42,387 bases of DNA, from the NCBI GenBank assembly GCA_018970085.1, contig JAGWXD010000027.1:1-42387 (forward strand), given 5' to 3'. The DNA comes from Cyanobacteria bacterium REEB459. Lineage in GTDB: Bacteria > Cyanobacteriota > Cyanobacteriia > Phormidesmidales > Phormidesmidaceae. The notes beneath the pieces are model-generated. The model saw only the letters and a list, made by a program, of their open reading frames with translations, searched no databases and was not told where the DNA came from. Both the position numbers and the translations under genes were made by a program. This document shows positions 32,711-41,315 of the stretch, in pieces. Positions within the stretch are counted from its first letter, which is position 1. Each line of letters opens with the position of its first letter.

Positions 32711-33559
32711 CTATAGTTCTTTGCGAATATCTAAGACCCGTAAAATCGACACCACAATCAACAGGGTCACCCCCAGCAGCACCACCGCATTAGCCGCTGC
32801 CAGGGGATATTGAAGACTGCCAATTTGAGTTTGAATCAGCTTTCCCACCGACGCCGCCTGGCCGCCGCCCATTAGCCGCACGGTGACAAATTCTCCCATC
32901 ACCAGGGTGACAATAAAAATTGACCCAATCGCCATCCCGGGGGCTGAAAGGGGTAACACTATTTCCCGGAAGATCGCCGCGCCGCCAGCACCCAGGTCTG
33001 CCGCCGCCGTTATCAGGGTGCGATCGATACGCATCAAGCTATTAAAGATCGGTGCGATCATAAAAATAATATAGAGGTGCACCATCCCCAGCACCACCGC
33101 AAAGTCAGAATAGAGTAGAAATTCCAACGGTTGGTGAATCAGGCCTGAGTTCATCAACACCTGATTAACCAATCCCTCCCGCCCCAGCAGAGGCAGCCAG
33201 GAAATCATCCGAATGATATTGGAGGTCCAGAAGGGGATGGTACAGAGTAAAAACAACAGAATCTGCCATTGCAGACGAGGCACATGGAAAGCCAAAAAGT
33301 AAGCAACCGGATACCCCACCAGCAGAGTGACCACCCACACCAGCGCTAAAAACTTAAAGGTATTCAAATAGGTCTTAACGGTGACCAGAGAGGTAAAAAT
33401 GCCCAGGTAGTTATCTAGACTAAAATCTGGAGCCATGGCGTAGCCGTTGAACTGCCAAAAGCTAACAACCCCAATCATCACCAGGGGAAAGATAAGAAAC
33501 AGAGCAAACACCAGGGATTGGGGTGCTATGAGGGCGTAGGGCTTAAAACTTTTCCACAT
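32711..33559 (-). CDS. potB: ABC transporter permease, PotB-like
   Basis: The partner permease of the PotC-like protein. LIAPQSLVFALFLIFPLVMIGVVSFWQFNGY is the usual N-terminal helix and first loop; later IPFWTSNIIRMISWLPLLGREGLVNQVLMNSGLI and the EAA-like region AAADLGAGGAAIFREIVLPLSAPGM match PotB. I chose the ATG at 33559 (MWKSFKPYALIAPQS), as in family members I recall; the frame extends to a TTG at 33595 with no clear ribosome-binding site. It has 282 residues, average for PotB. Confidence 0.85.
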   Translation of the reverse strand: MWKSFKPYALIAPQSLVFALFLIFPLVMIGVVSFWQFNGYAMAPDFSLDNYLGIFTSLVTVKTYLNTFKFLALVWVVTLLVGYPVAYFLAFHVPRLQWQILLFLLCTIPFWTSNIIRMISWLPLLGREGLVNQVLMNSGLIHQPLEFLLYSDFAVVLGMVHLYIIFMIAPIFNSLMRIDRTLITAAADLGAGGAAIFREIVLPLSAPGMAIGSIFIVTLVMGEFVTVRLMGGGQAASVGKLIQTQIGSLQYPLAAANAVVLLGVTLLIVVSILRVLDIRKEL

Positions 33560-33665
33560 AAAAATAATAGCGGCTAACGATGGCAACACCCCCAACCGCC
33601 TGCGATCGCCAGGCTCAACACCACAGCGGGGGAACCCAACCTGGATTCCCCCGACTGCCTAGGGG

Positions 33666-34970
33666 TTAGGAGGCGATGAACTCATTCCATTTTTGTACCA
33701 GGTAGGTATTTTCCTTCATCGTCGAGTTCCAGCAAACGATGTTGCCAAACCGGGTTTCAAAGGACCCTCCATCCCGCTTAGCCCCGGCCTTAGCCAGGGT
33801 CTTACCGAAGGGGTCAACCATATCCTTGGCAGCGGACTTACCTTCGTACCAGTAGGCCCACTCTTCTGGAGACATGTACTTGCGGGCGGTTTCTGGAGCG
33901 GCGCTATAGTAGCCCTGACGCCCTAAAAAAGCCCCAACCCAACCCTCTAGCATCCAGTTCATGTACTCGTAGGCGGCATCCAGCTGCATACCCTGGAGAT
34001 TTTTAGAGAGGCCAATGCCTCCGCCCCAACCGCGGTATCCCTCCTTCAGAGGCGCATAGATACACTTAATGCCTTTGGCCTGAACCGCCGTCACCGCTGG
34101 CGACCACATCGATTGCAGCACCACCTCACCGGAGCTCATCAAATTAACCGACTCGTCAAAGGTTTTCCAAAAGGCCCGAAACTGCCCTTTGGCCTTTTGT
34201 TGTTTAAGAATGCCGGTAATCTTATCGATCTCGGCCCTGGTCATATTGCCCTTATCGCCAAATTTCATTAATCCCAGGGACTCAGCCACCATGGCCGCAT
34301 CCATAATGCCAATTTGGGGAATATCTAAAATCGAGGTTTTACCCTTGAACTGGGGATTGAACAATTCCCCCCAGCTTTCAATTTTACGCCCCACCAGATC
34401 GGGGCGATAGCCCAGGGTATCGGCGTTGTATTGGAAGGGAATCATGGTGGCGTATTCGGTAGGCGTAGGGGAAAACTCCTTAGAATCGCTGCCCTTCAGG
34501 TATTGAACTTTAAAGGGAGCCGTACCCTGGGATTTTTCCACCGGCATGCCTTTGAAGCTGCCATTGGTGAAAAAGGAAACGATCTTGTCGTAGTTTTTCA
34601 CTCGCTTGATATCAATGGCCTGAAGGTTACCGGAGGGAATCACCAGGGGCAGGCTAAAATATTCGCCATCAAAAATGTCGTACTGACCCGGCTGGGTAAT
34701 GGCAATTTGGTTGTTTTCTTCCGTACTCAGGGCCCGCATTTCAATTTTGAAACCCAGGTCCTTCTGCGCCTTATCTCGAATTTCGTTAATTTGGGAGACA
34801 CCAGTACCAATTAACCGCAGGGTCACGTCCTTGGCCTTATTGGCGTTGACCTCGGGACCCGTAGCCGGATTGTTGGGTGTGCCCTTAGGGGCGGCGCAGC
34901 GAGTGGCGGTCAAGAACGCTCCTGCGGCCAGACCGGTACGAATCATGTGACGTCGTGAAAGATTACCCAT
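33666..34970 (-). CDS. ABC transporter substrate-binding protein, PotD-like (extracellular solute-binding family 1)
   Basis: The periplasmic binding subunit of the operon. The N-terminus LSRRHMIRTGLAAGAFLTATRC has a twin-arginine pair before a hydrophobic stretch, which looks like a TAT signal, although the classical motif is not complete. The mature protein is a spermidine/putrescine-type binding fold: YDIFDGEYFSLPLV, ATMIPFQYNADTLGYRPDLVG, SWGELFNPQFKGKTSILDIP, FDESVNLMSSGEVVLQSMWSPAVTAVQAKG and LDAAYEYMNWMLEGWVGAFLGRQGYYSA. At 434 residues it is clearly larger than PotD (about 350), so polyamine binding is less secure than the family link. Confidence 0.85.
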   Translation of the reverse strand: MGNLSRRHMIRTGLAAGAFLTATRCAAPKGTPNNPATGPEVNANKAKDVTLRLIGTGVSQINEIRDKAQKDLGFKIEMRALSTEENNQIAITQPGQYDIFDGEYFSLPLVIPSGNLQAIDIKRVKNYDKIVSFFTNGSFKGMPVEKSQGTAPFKVQYLKGSDSKEFSPTPTEYATMIPFQYNADTLGYRPDLVGRKIESWGELFNPQFKGKTSILDIPQIGIMDAAMVAESLGLMKFGDKGNMTRAEIDKITGILKQQKAKGQFRAFWKTFDESVNLMSSGEVVLQSMWSPAVTAVQAKGIKCIYAPLKEGYRGWGGGIGLSKNLQGMQLDAAYEYMNWMLEGWVGAFLGRQGYYSAAPETARKYMSPEEWAYWYEGKSAAKDMVDPFGKTLAKAGAKRDGGSFETRFGNIVCWNSTMKENTYLVQKWNEFIAS

Positions 34971-35021
34971 GGGTGATTACTATCCAAAACAGTGAACAAC
35001 GATGAAAAACGAACCTGGCCC

Positions 35022-36185
35022 CTAGTGGGCCAGAAACACACAATCCCTCTGCAACCAGCTGAGGGCGACCACCTGCCCTTCTTGAAAGCAGGACTTTGTC
35101 CAGTCGGGGGTACGAGCTTTATAGAGCAGATCCTGACCGGTTTTTTCCAGAGCCAAAAAGACCCGGGTGATATAGCCGGTAAACTCTATGGCGGTAATCC
35201 GGGCGGTCAGGGGGGGGAGGGCCCGATCTAGGCCAGGGCTGGAGGCCTCCGCCAGGCCACTCAGGTGTATCAGATCGGCCCGAACGCAACAGGCGGCCTC
35301 TGCCCCTACCTGGGCATAGTCGCCACAGCATAGTATCTTACCCAGTCCGTGCACGGCCAGTTCTATAACGGCCTGACCGGCTTGGGGGGTAACCTGGGTC
35401 ACCGTGCCAGAAAACAGGTTATTGTCCCCGGTAAAGTTGGCCACGAACCGGGATAGGGGACGGGAAAAAATCTCCGCCGGGCTGCCCACCTGGTCAATGC
35501 GGCCGTGGTCCATGACCACCACCTGGTCTGACAGGGCGTAGGCTTCGTCTTGGTTATGGGTCACTTGAATGAAGGTCATGCCAAACTGCCGCTGCAGCTT
35601 ACGCAACTCTCCTCGGGTTCTGATGCGCAGGTTTTCGTCCAGGGCACTGAGGGGTTCGTCTAGTAAAAGTACCTGGGGCCGGGTTACCAGAGCCCGAGCC
35701 AGGGCTACCCGTTGTTGCTGCCCCCCGCTCAACAGGGCGGGTTTGCGATCGCCCAGGTGGCTGAGCTCTAAAATTTCCAGCATTTCCCCCACCCGTTGGC
35801 GGCGCTCAGCCAGAGACAGCTGGCGCATCTTAAGGCCAAAGTCAACGTTACCCCAGACGGTTTTATGGGGAAACAGGGCATAGCTTTGAAACATCATAGC
35901 GGTGTTGCGTCGGGTGGGGGGCAACCCATTGACCCGATGATTACCAATTAAAATATCCCCTGCCGTAATCTCTTCATGACCGGCAATCATGCGCATGGTG
36001 GTGGTCTTACCACAACCACTGGGGCCCAGCAAACAGGTATAGGAGGCCGCAGGCACATCCAGAGTTAAGTTCTCAACCGCCGTCACCCCACCGTAACGCT
36101 TAGTCACAGACCTCAGACACACGCCACTGGCCCCAGCTGCAGTCAGCTCAGGCGATGGGGTCAGCGGTGCTTTGACGTCTGGCAT
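35022..36185 (-). CDS. potA: ABC transporter ATP-binding protein, PotA-like
   Basis: The 387-residue ATPase, first gene of the minus-strand uptake operon. Walker A is LLGPSGCGKTTTMRMIAG, the Q loop is TAMMFQSYALFPHKTVWGNVDFGLKMR, the signature is [20 protein letters not shown], Walker B is VLLLDEPLSALDENLR, and the switch His is in IQVTHNQDEAYALSDQVVVMDHG. A C-terminal TOBE-like regulatory domain begins near NNLFSGTVTQVTP and ends with WTKSCFQEGQVVALSWLQRDCVF, as in PotA. The operon runs potA, substrate-binding gene, potB, potC. A canonical NtcA-type promoter lies just upstream, implying activation under nitrogen limitation. Confidence 0.9.
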   Translation of the reverse strand: MPDVKAPLTPSPELTAAGASGVCLRSVTKRYGGVTAVENLTLDVPAASYTCLLGPSGCGKTTTMRMIAGHEEITAGDILIGNHRVNGLPPTRRNTAMMFQSYALFPHKTVWGNVDFGLKMRQLSLAERRQRVGEMLEILELSHLGDRKPALLSGGQQQRVALARALVTRPQVLLLDEPLSALDENLRIRTRGELRKLQRQFGMTFIQVTHNQDEAYALSDQVVVMDHGRIDQVGSPAEIFSRPLSRFVANFTGDNNLFSGTVTQVTPQAGQAVIELAVHGLGKILCCGDYAQVGAEAACCVRADLIHLSGLAEASSPGLDRALPPLTARITAIEFTGYITRVFLALEKTGQDLLYKARTPDWTKSCFQEGQVVALSWLQRDCVFLAH

Positions 36186-36217
36186 TAAGCTTGAGGCGAA
36201 GAATATCCACAGGGTTC

Positions 36218-36260
36218 TTTATAGAGGGTCGCAAGGAGGAGAAACTGTATACAGAAATAC
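36218..36260 (-). promoter_or_regulatory. NtcA-activated promoter of the Pot-like operon
   Basis: GTATACAGAAATAC (36247-36260) is a perfect GTA-N8-TAC NtcA site. Reading the minus strand, 23 bases separate it from TATAAA (36223 down to 36218), five of six matches to the -10 consensus. The site centre lies 41.5 bases from a start near 36212, exactly the class II activator geometry, with about 27 bases of leader before the potA ATG at 36185. Confidence 0.75.
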
Positions 36261-36366
36261 ATTTACCCATGGGATGCCCTACGGTAGGCTGAGGTTTTGC
36301 TTAAAAATATACCGTTTCAGCAGAAATCTGGTCTTCCCTCGGGCTTTCTAAATTACCTTTATAGTG

Positions 36367-36388
36367 TTTTCTCTGGCTTTTCTCTGGC
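36367..36388. repeat. 11-bp perfect tandem duplication
   Basis: TTTTCTCTGGC is present at 36367-36377 and 36378-36388 without spacer or mismatch, in the non-coding gap between the Pot-like operon and the nifJ operon. Confidence 0.88.
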
Positions 36389-36440
36389 CCGGGTTCTCCA
36401 GGTAGGGGCTGGGTTGAAGATGTTTGCCCACCTCTGGTCT

Positions 36441-36476
36441 GCTCACCCGGCCTGAACTCCGGCCTAAATCCCGGCC
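36441..36476. repeat. 12-bp imperfect repeat, three tandem copies
   Basis: GCTCACCCGGCC (36441-36452), TGAACTCCGGCC (36453-36464) and TAAATCCCGGCC (36465-36476) share the CCGGCC end and its preceding bases. The tract lies 33 bases downstream of the DHOD-like gene. Confidence 0.65.
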
Positions 36477-36508
36477 CCATCTACCGGCTGAGAGAGGCGC
36501 ACCAGCAA

Positions 36509-37534
36509 TCACTGCCTGACCGGATAATCTGGGGCCCAGATCGGCTGGTAGGACTGGATTGCCCGCAGGTACTGGACCCGCTCAAAGTCACTGGGGTTGG
36601 GGCATTTCAGTTGACTCATACTGCCCCGCAGCTGAGCCAGGGACTCGTACTCGTGCTCCTCTAACCACCGTTGCAGGCCCTGTTCCAGGCTTTGCAGGTG
36701 ACCGATGCCGTGGCGCAGCAGGGTGGCCACCAGCAGGGTGACATCGGCCCCCGCCATCAGTAGCTTAACCACATCCTCGGCCCGGTTGATGCCGCTACTG
36801 GCAGCCAGGCTGAGGGGCAGTTTGCCGTAGAGCAGGGCCATCCAGGTGAGGGGTAGGCGCTGGTCCTGGGGGGCGCTGAGGATCAAGTTGGGTTCCACCT
36901 CCAGGGTTTCGATGTCGATGTCGGGTTGGTAAAAACGGTTGAACAGCACCAGTCCATCGGCGCCGGCCTCGCTGAGGCGCTTGGCCAGGTTGGCCAGGTT
37001 GCTAAAGAAGGGGCTGAGTTTCACCGCCACCGGAATCGACACCGTCTGTTTCACCGCTTTAACGATATCCAGGTAATCCTGCTCCACATCGGCACCGCTC
37101 AGGTCTAGATCGGTGGGAATCCAATAGATATTCAGCTCGATCCCATCCGCCCCCGCCCCCTCTAGCTGCCGGGCATAATCCACCCACCCCCCCAGGGTGG
37201 AGCCATTCAGGCTGGCAATAATGGGAATATCCACCATGGCCTTAGCCTGGCGGATGTGGTCCAGGTAGGTTTCCGTGCCCAGGTGGAAGATCTCCGGCTC
37301 GGGGAAGTAGGTCAGGGCCTCGGCAAAGCTATCGGTGCCAAATTCACTGTGGTGGTGTAGCTCCAGTCGCTCCCGGCGAATTTGCTCCTCAAATAGGGAG
37401 TGGAGGACGATCGCCGCTCCCCCCACATCCTCAATCCAGCGCAGGTTGGCTAGATCTTCGGTGAGGGGGGCGGCGGCCCCCACCACCAGGGGAGATTTCA
37501 GGGTGAGGCCGAGGTAGGTGGTGGTGAGATCCAT
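36509..37534 (-). CDS. Dihydroorotate dehydrogenase-like flavoprotein
   Basis: A 341-residue FMN-binding TIM-barrel protein of the PyrD family: MDLTTTYLGLTLKSPLVVGAAAPLTEDLANLRWIEDVGGAAIVLHSLFEEQ at the start, IIASLNGSTLGGWVDYARQLEGAGADGIELN, VKLSPFFSNLANLAKRLSEAGADGLVLFNR and the phosphate-binding C-terminus AASSGINRAEDVVKLLMAGADVTLLVATLLRHG. In true DHODs the strand after IELN reads NxSxPN and carries the catalytic Cys or Ser region; here the sequence is IELNIYWIPTD. I therefore do not expect dihydroorotate oxidation. The gene follows nifJ by 24 bases on the same strand, a pairing I recall from other cyanobacteria, and a redox-partner role to NifJ is possible but unproven. Confidence 0.85.
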   Translation of the reverse strand: MDLTTTYLGLTLKSPLVVGAAAPLTEDLANLRWIEDVGGAAIVLHSLFEEQIRRERLELHHHSEFGTDSFAEALTYFPEPEIFHLGTETYLDHIRQAKAMVDIPIIASLNGSTLGGWVDYARQLEGAGADGIELNIYWIPTDLDLSGADVEQDYLDIVKAVKQTVSIPVAVKLSPFFSNLANLAKRLSEAGADGLVLFNRFYQPDIDIETLEVEPNLILSAPQDQRLPLTWMALLYGKLPLSLAASSGINRAEDVVKLLMAGADVTLLVATLLRHGIGHLQSLEQGLQRWLEEHEYESLAQLRGSMSQLKCPNPSDFERVQYLRAIQSYQPIWAPDYPVRQ

Positions 37535-37558
37535 AGGTATAAAGGGGCAGTAAGGGGG

Positions 37559-40500
37559 TTAGGGCTGAGGCGGGGAAGGCGTCTGGGGTAGGTCCCGGGC
37601 GGCCAGGTATTCGTACAAATGGTGGCGGCTGGCCACGTTGATCTGGGCCTCCTGCAGCAGTTGTTTAGCCGCCGCCGGTTTGCTGCGCAGCAGCATCTTA
37701 AAGCGGTTTTCGCTATACATGGCCTCTTCTAAAGACCGCTTGGGGGCCCGGCTATCTAAAATCAGGGGATTTTCTCCCCGATCCAGACGGCGGGGGTCGT
37801 AGCGGTAGAGTAGCCAGCGACCTGAATCCACCGCCAGGGCCTGCTGGTCCATACCTCTGGCCATGTCAATACCGTGGGCGATGCAGTGGGAGTAGGCGAT
37901 GATCAGGGAGGGACCCTCGTAGGACTCCGCTTCTAGAAAGGCCCGCAGGGTGTGCTCAGGGCGGGACCCCATGGCCACGCTAGCCACGTAGATGGTGCCG
38001 TAGGTCATGGCCATCAATCCCAGGTCTTTTTTGGGGGCGGCTTTACCGCCGGCGGCAAACTTGGCCACCGCCCCCAGGGGAGTAGCCTTGGACATTTGCC
38101 CGCCAGTATTGGAGTACACCTCCGTATCCATCACCAGCACGTTGACGTTACGGCCACTGGCCAGTACATGGTCGAGGCCGCCATAGCCAATGTCGTAGGC
38201 CCAACCGTCGCCCCCCACGATCCAGACACTCTTTTTCACCAGGTAGTCCGCCAGGGAGTAGAGGTTTTGCAGTCGGATTTTGAGGTCGCGATCGCCCGTT
38301 GCTCCTATCCAGTGCTCCAGAGCTGGTTTCAACTGCTCCACCCGCTGCCGCTGCTCAAAAATTCCCGCCTCATCGCTCTGGTCGGCGTCGAGAATGGCGG
38401 TCACCAGGTCCCCCGCCAGGGGGGCACCCGCTTGGGCCAGGCTTTGCAGCAGGTGGTGAGCCTGTTCTGCCTGTTTATCGATGGAGATGCGAAAGCCCAG
38501 GCCAAACTCGGCGTTGTCTTCAAACAGGGAGTTGGACCAGGCCGGCCCCCGCCCCTCGCTGTTGGTGGTATAGGGGGTGGTGGGCAGGTTGCCGCCGTAG
38601 ATAGAGGAGCAGCCGGTGGCGTTGGCGATCACCATGCGATCGCCAAACAACTGGGTGGCCAGCTTGATGTAGGGAGTCTCGCCGCAGCCGGCACAGGCCC
38701 CAGAGAACTCAAACAGGGGTTGCTGCATCTGCTGGTGGGCAATTTTCCGCAGGTCGAGATCCGATCGTGAGGGGTTGGGCAGCCCCAGGAAGAAATCCCA
38801 GTTTTGCCGCTCCCGATCGCGGATGGGCACCTGGTCCACCATGTTGATGGCCTTCTGGCTGGGCTCCGCCTTGTTTTTGGCCGGGCACACCGCTACGCAG
38901 AGGGCGCAGCCGGTGCAGTCCTCCGCCGCCACCTGGATGGTGAACTTCAGCCCCGACCAGGCCTGATCGCGGGCGGCGGTACTCTGAAAGCCGGCGGGCG
39001 CCGTGGCCAGGGCAGACTCTTCGTAAACCTTGGACCGGATCACGGCGTGGGGGCACACCATCACACACTTACCACACTGCACACAGACGTCAGGATCCCA
39101 GAGGGGCACCTCCTGGGCCACGTTGCGTTTCTCGTACTGGCTGGTGCCACTGGGATAGGTGCCATCGGCGGGGAGGGCACTGACCGGTAGGCTATCACCA
39201 TCGCGGGCCATCATTTTGCCCAGCACCTGCTGTACAAAGGCGGGGGCGGTGTCGGGCACCCAGCGGTGGGGCTGGGCATCGCCGCTGGGCCTACCCACCG
39301 GCACCGAATAAAGGTGGTCCAGGCTGCTATCCACCGCCTGGATATTCATGGCCACCACCTCTTCCCCCTTTTTGCCGTAGGTCTTGCGGATGGCCTGCTT
39401 AATGGCGGCGATCGCCGCCTCTCGGGGCAGCACCCCCGCCAGGGCAAAGAAACACACCTGCATCACCGTATTGATGCGGCCCGCCATGCCCGCCTGGCGG
39501 GCCACCGGGTAGGCATTGATGGCGTAGACCTGGATATTTTTGTCGATAATCTGCTGCTGGATGGACTGGGGCAGGCGTTGCCAGGTTTCTGCCGGGTCGT
39601 CGTAGGGGCTGTTGAGCAACAGGGTGGCGCCGGGCTGGGCCTCCTTCAGCAGGTCAAACTTTTGCACAAACTCCCACTGGTGACAGGCGATGAAGTTGGC
39701 CCGGCTAATCAGGTAGGTGGATCGAATCGGCTGGGGGCCAAAGCGCAGGTGGGAGACGGTGACCGACCCGGATTTTTTGGAGTCGTAGACAAAGTAACCC
39801 TGGGCGTAGTTGGGGGTATCTTCGCCGATGATTTTAATGGAGTTTTTGTTGGCCCCCACGGTACCGTCGGACCCCAGGCCGTAGAACACGCTGCGCACCA
39901 CGCTATCGGGCTCAATGGAAAACTCGGGATCGTAGGCCAGGGAGGTGTGGCTGACATCATCCACAATGCCTATAGTGAAGTGATTTTTGGGGGTCTCCAG
40001 GGCCAGGTTAGCAAACACCCCCTGCACCATGGCGGGAGTAAACTCCTTGGAGGAGAGGCCGTAGCGCCCCCCCACCACCCGGGGTGACTGGGGCAGGGGA
40101 AACTCGTAGAGGGCTTGCACCACATCCAGGTAGAGGGGTTCCCCGGCGCTGCCGGGCTCCTTGGTCCGGTCCAGCACGGCGATCGCCCGTACCGTGGGGG
40201 GCAGGGCCGCCACCAGGGCCTGGCTATCCAGGGGGCGGTAGAGCCGCACCTTCAGCACCCCCAGCCGGGCCCCCTGGCCATTGAGAAAATCAACGGTTTC
40301 GTGGACGGTTTCGGCCCCCGACCCCATCAGCATAATTACCCGATCAGCATCGGCGGCGCCGTGGTACTCATAGATCTGGTACTGGCGCCCGGTGAGGCGG
40401 GCAAAGTCATCCATGGCTGCCTGCACCAGCCCTGGGGTGGCCTCGTAGTAGGGGTTGACGGTCTCCCGGGCCTGGAAGTAAACATCGGGGTTTTGGGCGG

Positions 40501-41155
40501 TGCCCCGAATCACCGGGCGATCGGGGGTGAGGGCTCGCTGGCGGTGTTGCAACACCAGGTCGAAGGGCACCAACTCCGTCAATACCTGATCGGGGATCAG
40601 CTCAATTTTTTGCACCTCGTGGGAGGTGCGGAAGCCATCAAAAAAGTGGAGAAAGGGCAGGCGGGCGGCGAGGCTGGCGCGGATGGCGATCGCCGCCATA
40701 TCCTGGGCCTCCTGCACCGAGTTGGAACAGAGCAGGGCGCAGCCCGTGGCCCGGGTAGCCATCACATCGCTGTGGTCACCGAAGATAGACAGCCCCTGGG
40801 CCGCCAGCGATCGGGCCGCCACCTGGATCACCGCCGCCGTTAGTTCCCCGGCAATCTTATAGAGGTTGGGGATCATCAGCAGCAACCCCTGGGAGGCGGT
40901 GAAGGTGGTGGTCAAGGACCCCGCCTGCAAAGCCCCATGCACCGCTCCAGCGGCCCCCCCTTCACTTTCCATTTCCACCACCGAGGGTACCGTCCCCCAA
41001 ATGTTGGCCTGGCCCAGATTGGCCCAGCTATCGGCCCATTCCCCCATGGGGGAGGAGGGGGTGATCGGGTAAATGGCACAGACCTCACTCAGGCGGTAGG
41101 CCACCCGGGCCACCGCCTCGTTACCGTCCAGGGTGGCAAAGCTTGCATTTTCCAT
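37559..41155 (-). CDS. nifJ: Pyruvate:ferredoxin (flavodoxin) oxidoreductase
   Basis: A single-chain PFOR of about 1198 residues that oxidises pyruvate with CoA to acetyl-CoA and CO2 and reduces ferredoxin or flavodoxin. In order: domain I beginning FATLDGNEAVARVAYRLSEVCAIYPITPSSPMGEWADSW; domain II with SHLRFGPQPIRSTYLI; two 4Fe-4S motifs, CVQCGKCVMVCPHAVIRS and CTGCALCVAVCPAKNK; and the TPP region with ACAGCGETPYIKLATQLFGDRMVIANATGCSSIYGGNLP and GDGWAYDIGYGGLDHVLASGRNVNVLVMDTEVYSNTGGQMSKATP. I chose the ATG at 41155 (MENASFATLDGNEA), with an AAGG-AAGGGG stretch upstream. In cyanobacteria NifJ acts in fermentation and also under low-iron light growth; no nif cluster is near. Confidence 0.96.
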   Translation of the reverse strand: MENASFATLDGNEAVARVAYRLSEVCAIYPITPSSPMGEWADSWANLGQANIWGTVPSVVEMESEGGAAGAVHGALQAGSLTTTFTASQGLLLMIPNLYKIAGELTAAVIQVAARSLAAQGLSIFGDHSDVMATRATGCALLCSNSVQEAQDMAAIAIRASLAARLPFLHFFDGFRTSHEVQKIELIPDQVLTELVPFDLVLQHRQRALTPDRPVIRGTAQNPDVYFQARETVNPYYEATPGLVQAAMDDFARLTGRQYQIYEYHGAADADRVIMLMGSGAETVHETVDFLNGQGARLGVLKVRLYRPLDSQALVAALPPTVRAIAVLDRTKEPGSAGEPLYLDVVQALYEFPLPQSPRVVGGRYGLSSKEFTPAMVQGVFANLALETPKNHFTIGIVDDVSHTSLAYDPEFSIEPDSVVRSVFYGLGSDGTVGANKNSIKIIGEDTPNYAQGYFVYDSKKSGSVTVSHLRFGPQPIRSTYLISRANFIACHQWEFVQKFDLLKEAQPGATLLLNSPYDDPAETWQRLPQSIQQQIIDKNIQVYAINAYPVARQAGMAGRINTVMQVCFFALAGVLPREAAIAAIKQAIRKTYGKKGEEVVAMNIQAVDSSLDHLYSVPVGRPSGDAQPHRWVPDTAPAFVQQVLGKMMARDGDSLPVSALPADGTYPSGTSQYEKRNVAQEVPLWDPDVCVQCGKCVMVCPHAVIRSKVYEESALATAPAGFQSTAARDQAWSGLKFTIQVAAEDCTGCALCVAVCPAKNKAEPSQKAINMVDQVPIRDRERQNWDFFLGLPNPSRSDLDLRKIAHQQMQQPLFEFSGACAGCGETPYIKLATQLFGDRMVIANATGCSSIYGGNLPTTPYTTNSEGRGPAWSNSLFEDNAEFGLGFRISIDKQAEQAHHLLQSLAQAGAPLAGDLVTAILDADQSDEAGIFEQRQRVEQLKPALEHWIGATGDRDLKIRLQNLYSLADYLVKKSVWIVGGDGWAYDIGYGGLDHVLASGRNVNVLVMDTEVYSNTGGQMSKATPLGAVAKFAAGGKAAPKKDLGLMAMTYGTIYVASVAMGSRPEHTLRAFLEAESYEGPSLIIAYSHCIAHGIDMARGMDQQALAVDSGRWLLYRYDPRRLDRGENPLILDSRAPKRSLEEAMYSENRFKMLLRSKPAAAKQLLQEAQINVASRHHLYEYLAARDLPQTPSPPQP

Positions 41156-41295
41156 GGTGATCCCCTTCCTTGGGGTAGATCGGTAGAGCCAGACGGGGGC
41201 GATCGACAAAATAATGATGGGTTAAGGGCTGGTGCCCCCGACCTAACCTCGCTGCAACCCCATGGTGGCACTATTTTCTGTGACCAGGGAAAGTT

Positions 41296-41315
41296 GTTAG
41301 GTAAACTTTACTAAC
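41296..41315. promoter_or_regulatory. Inverted repeat upstream of nifJ, possible operator
   Basis: GTTAG-GTAAA (41296-41305) and TTTA-CTAAC (41307-41315) are inverted repeats around one base, with one bulged G; the core GTAAACTTTAC is itself a perfect palindrome. It lies about 140 bases upstream of the nifJ start. It may bind a regulator, but distance and lack of a known motif leave the function open. Confidence 0.4.

Larger units (their letters stand above)
36186..36508. other. Non-coding gap between the Pot-like operon and the nifJ operon
   Basis: No gene is seen. The left part is the promoter of the Pot-like operon, with an NtcA site. The right part has a perfect 11-bp tandem duplication and a three-copy 12-bp repeat rich in GGCC, which lies just after the 3' end of the DHOD-like gene. 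I see no clear terminator for that operon. Confidence 0.6.

Noticed and set aside
37952-40843. Long plus-strand frames opposite nifJ (272, 273 and 242 codons)
   Set aside because: They are mirror frames of a G+C-rich conserved gene, rich in Gly, His and Pro, with no domain sense.
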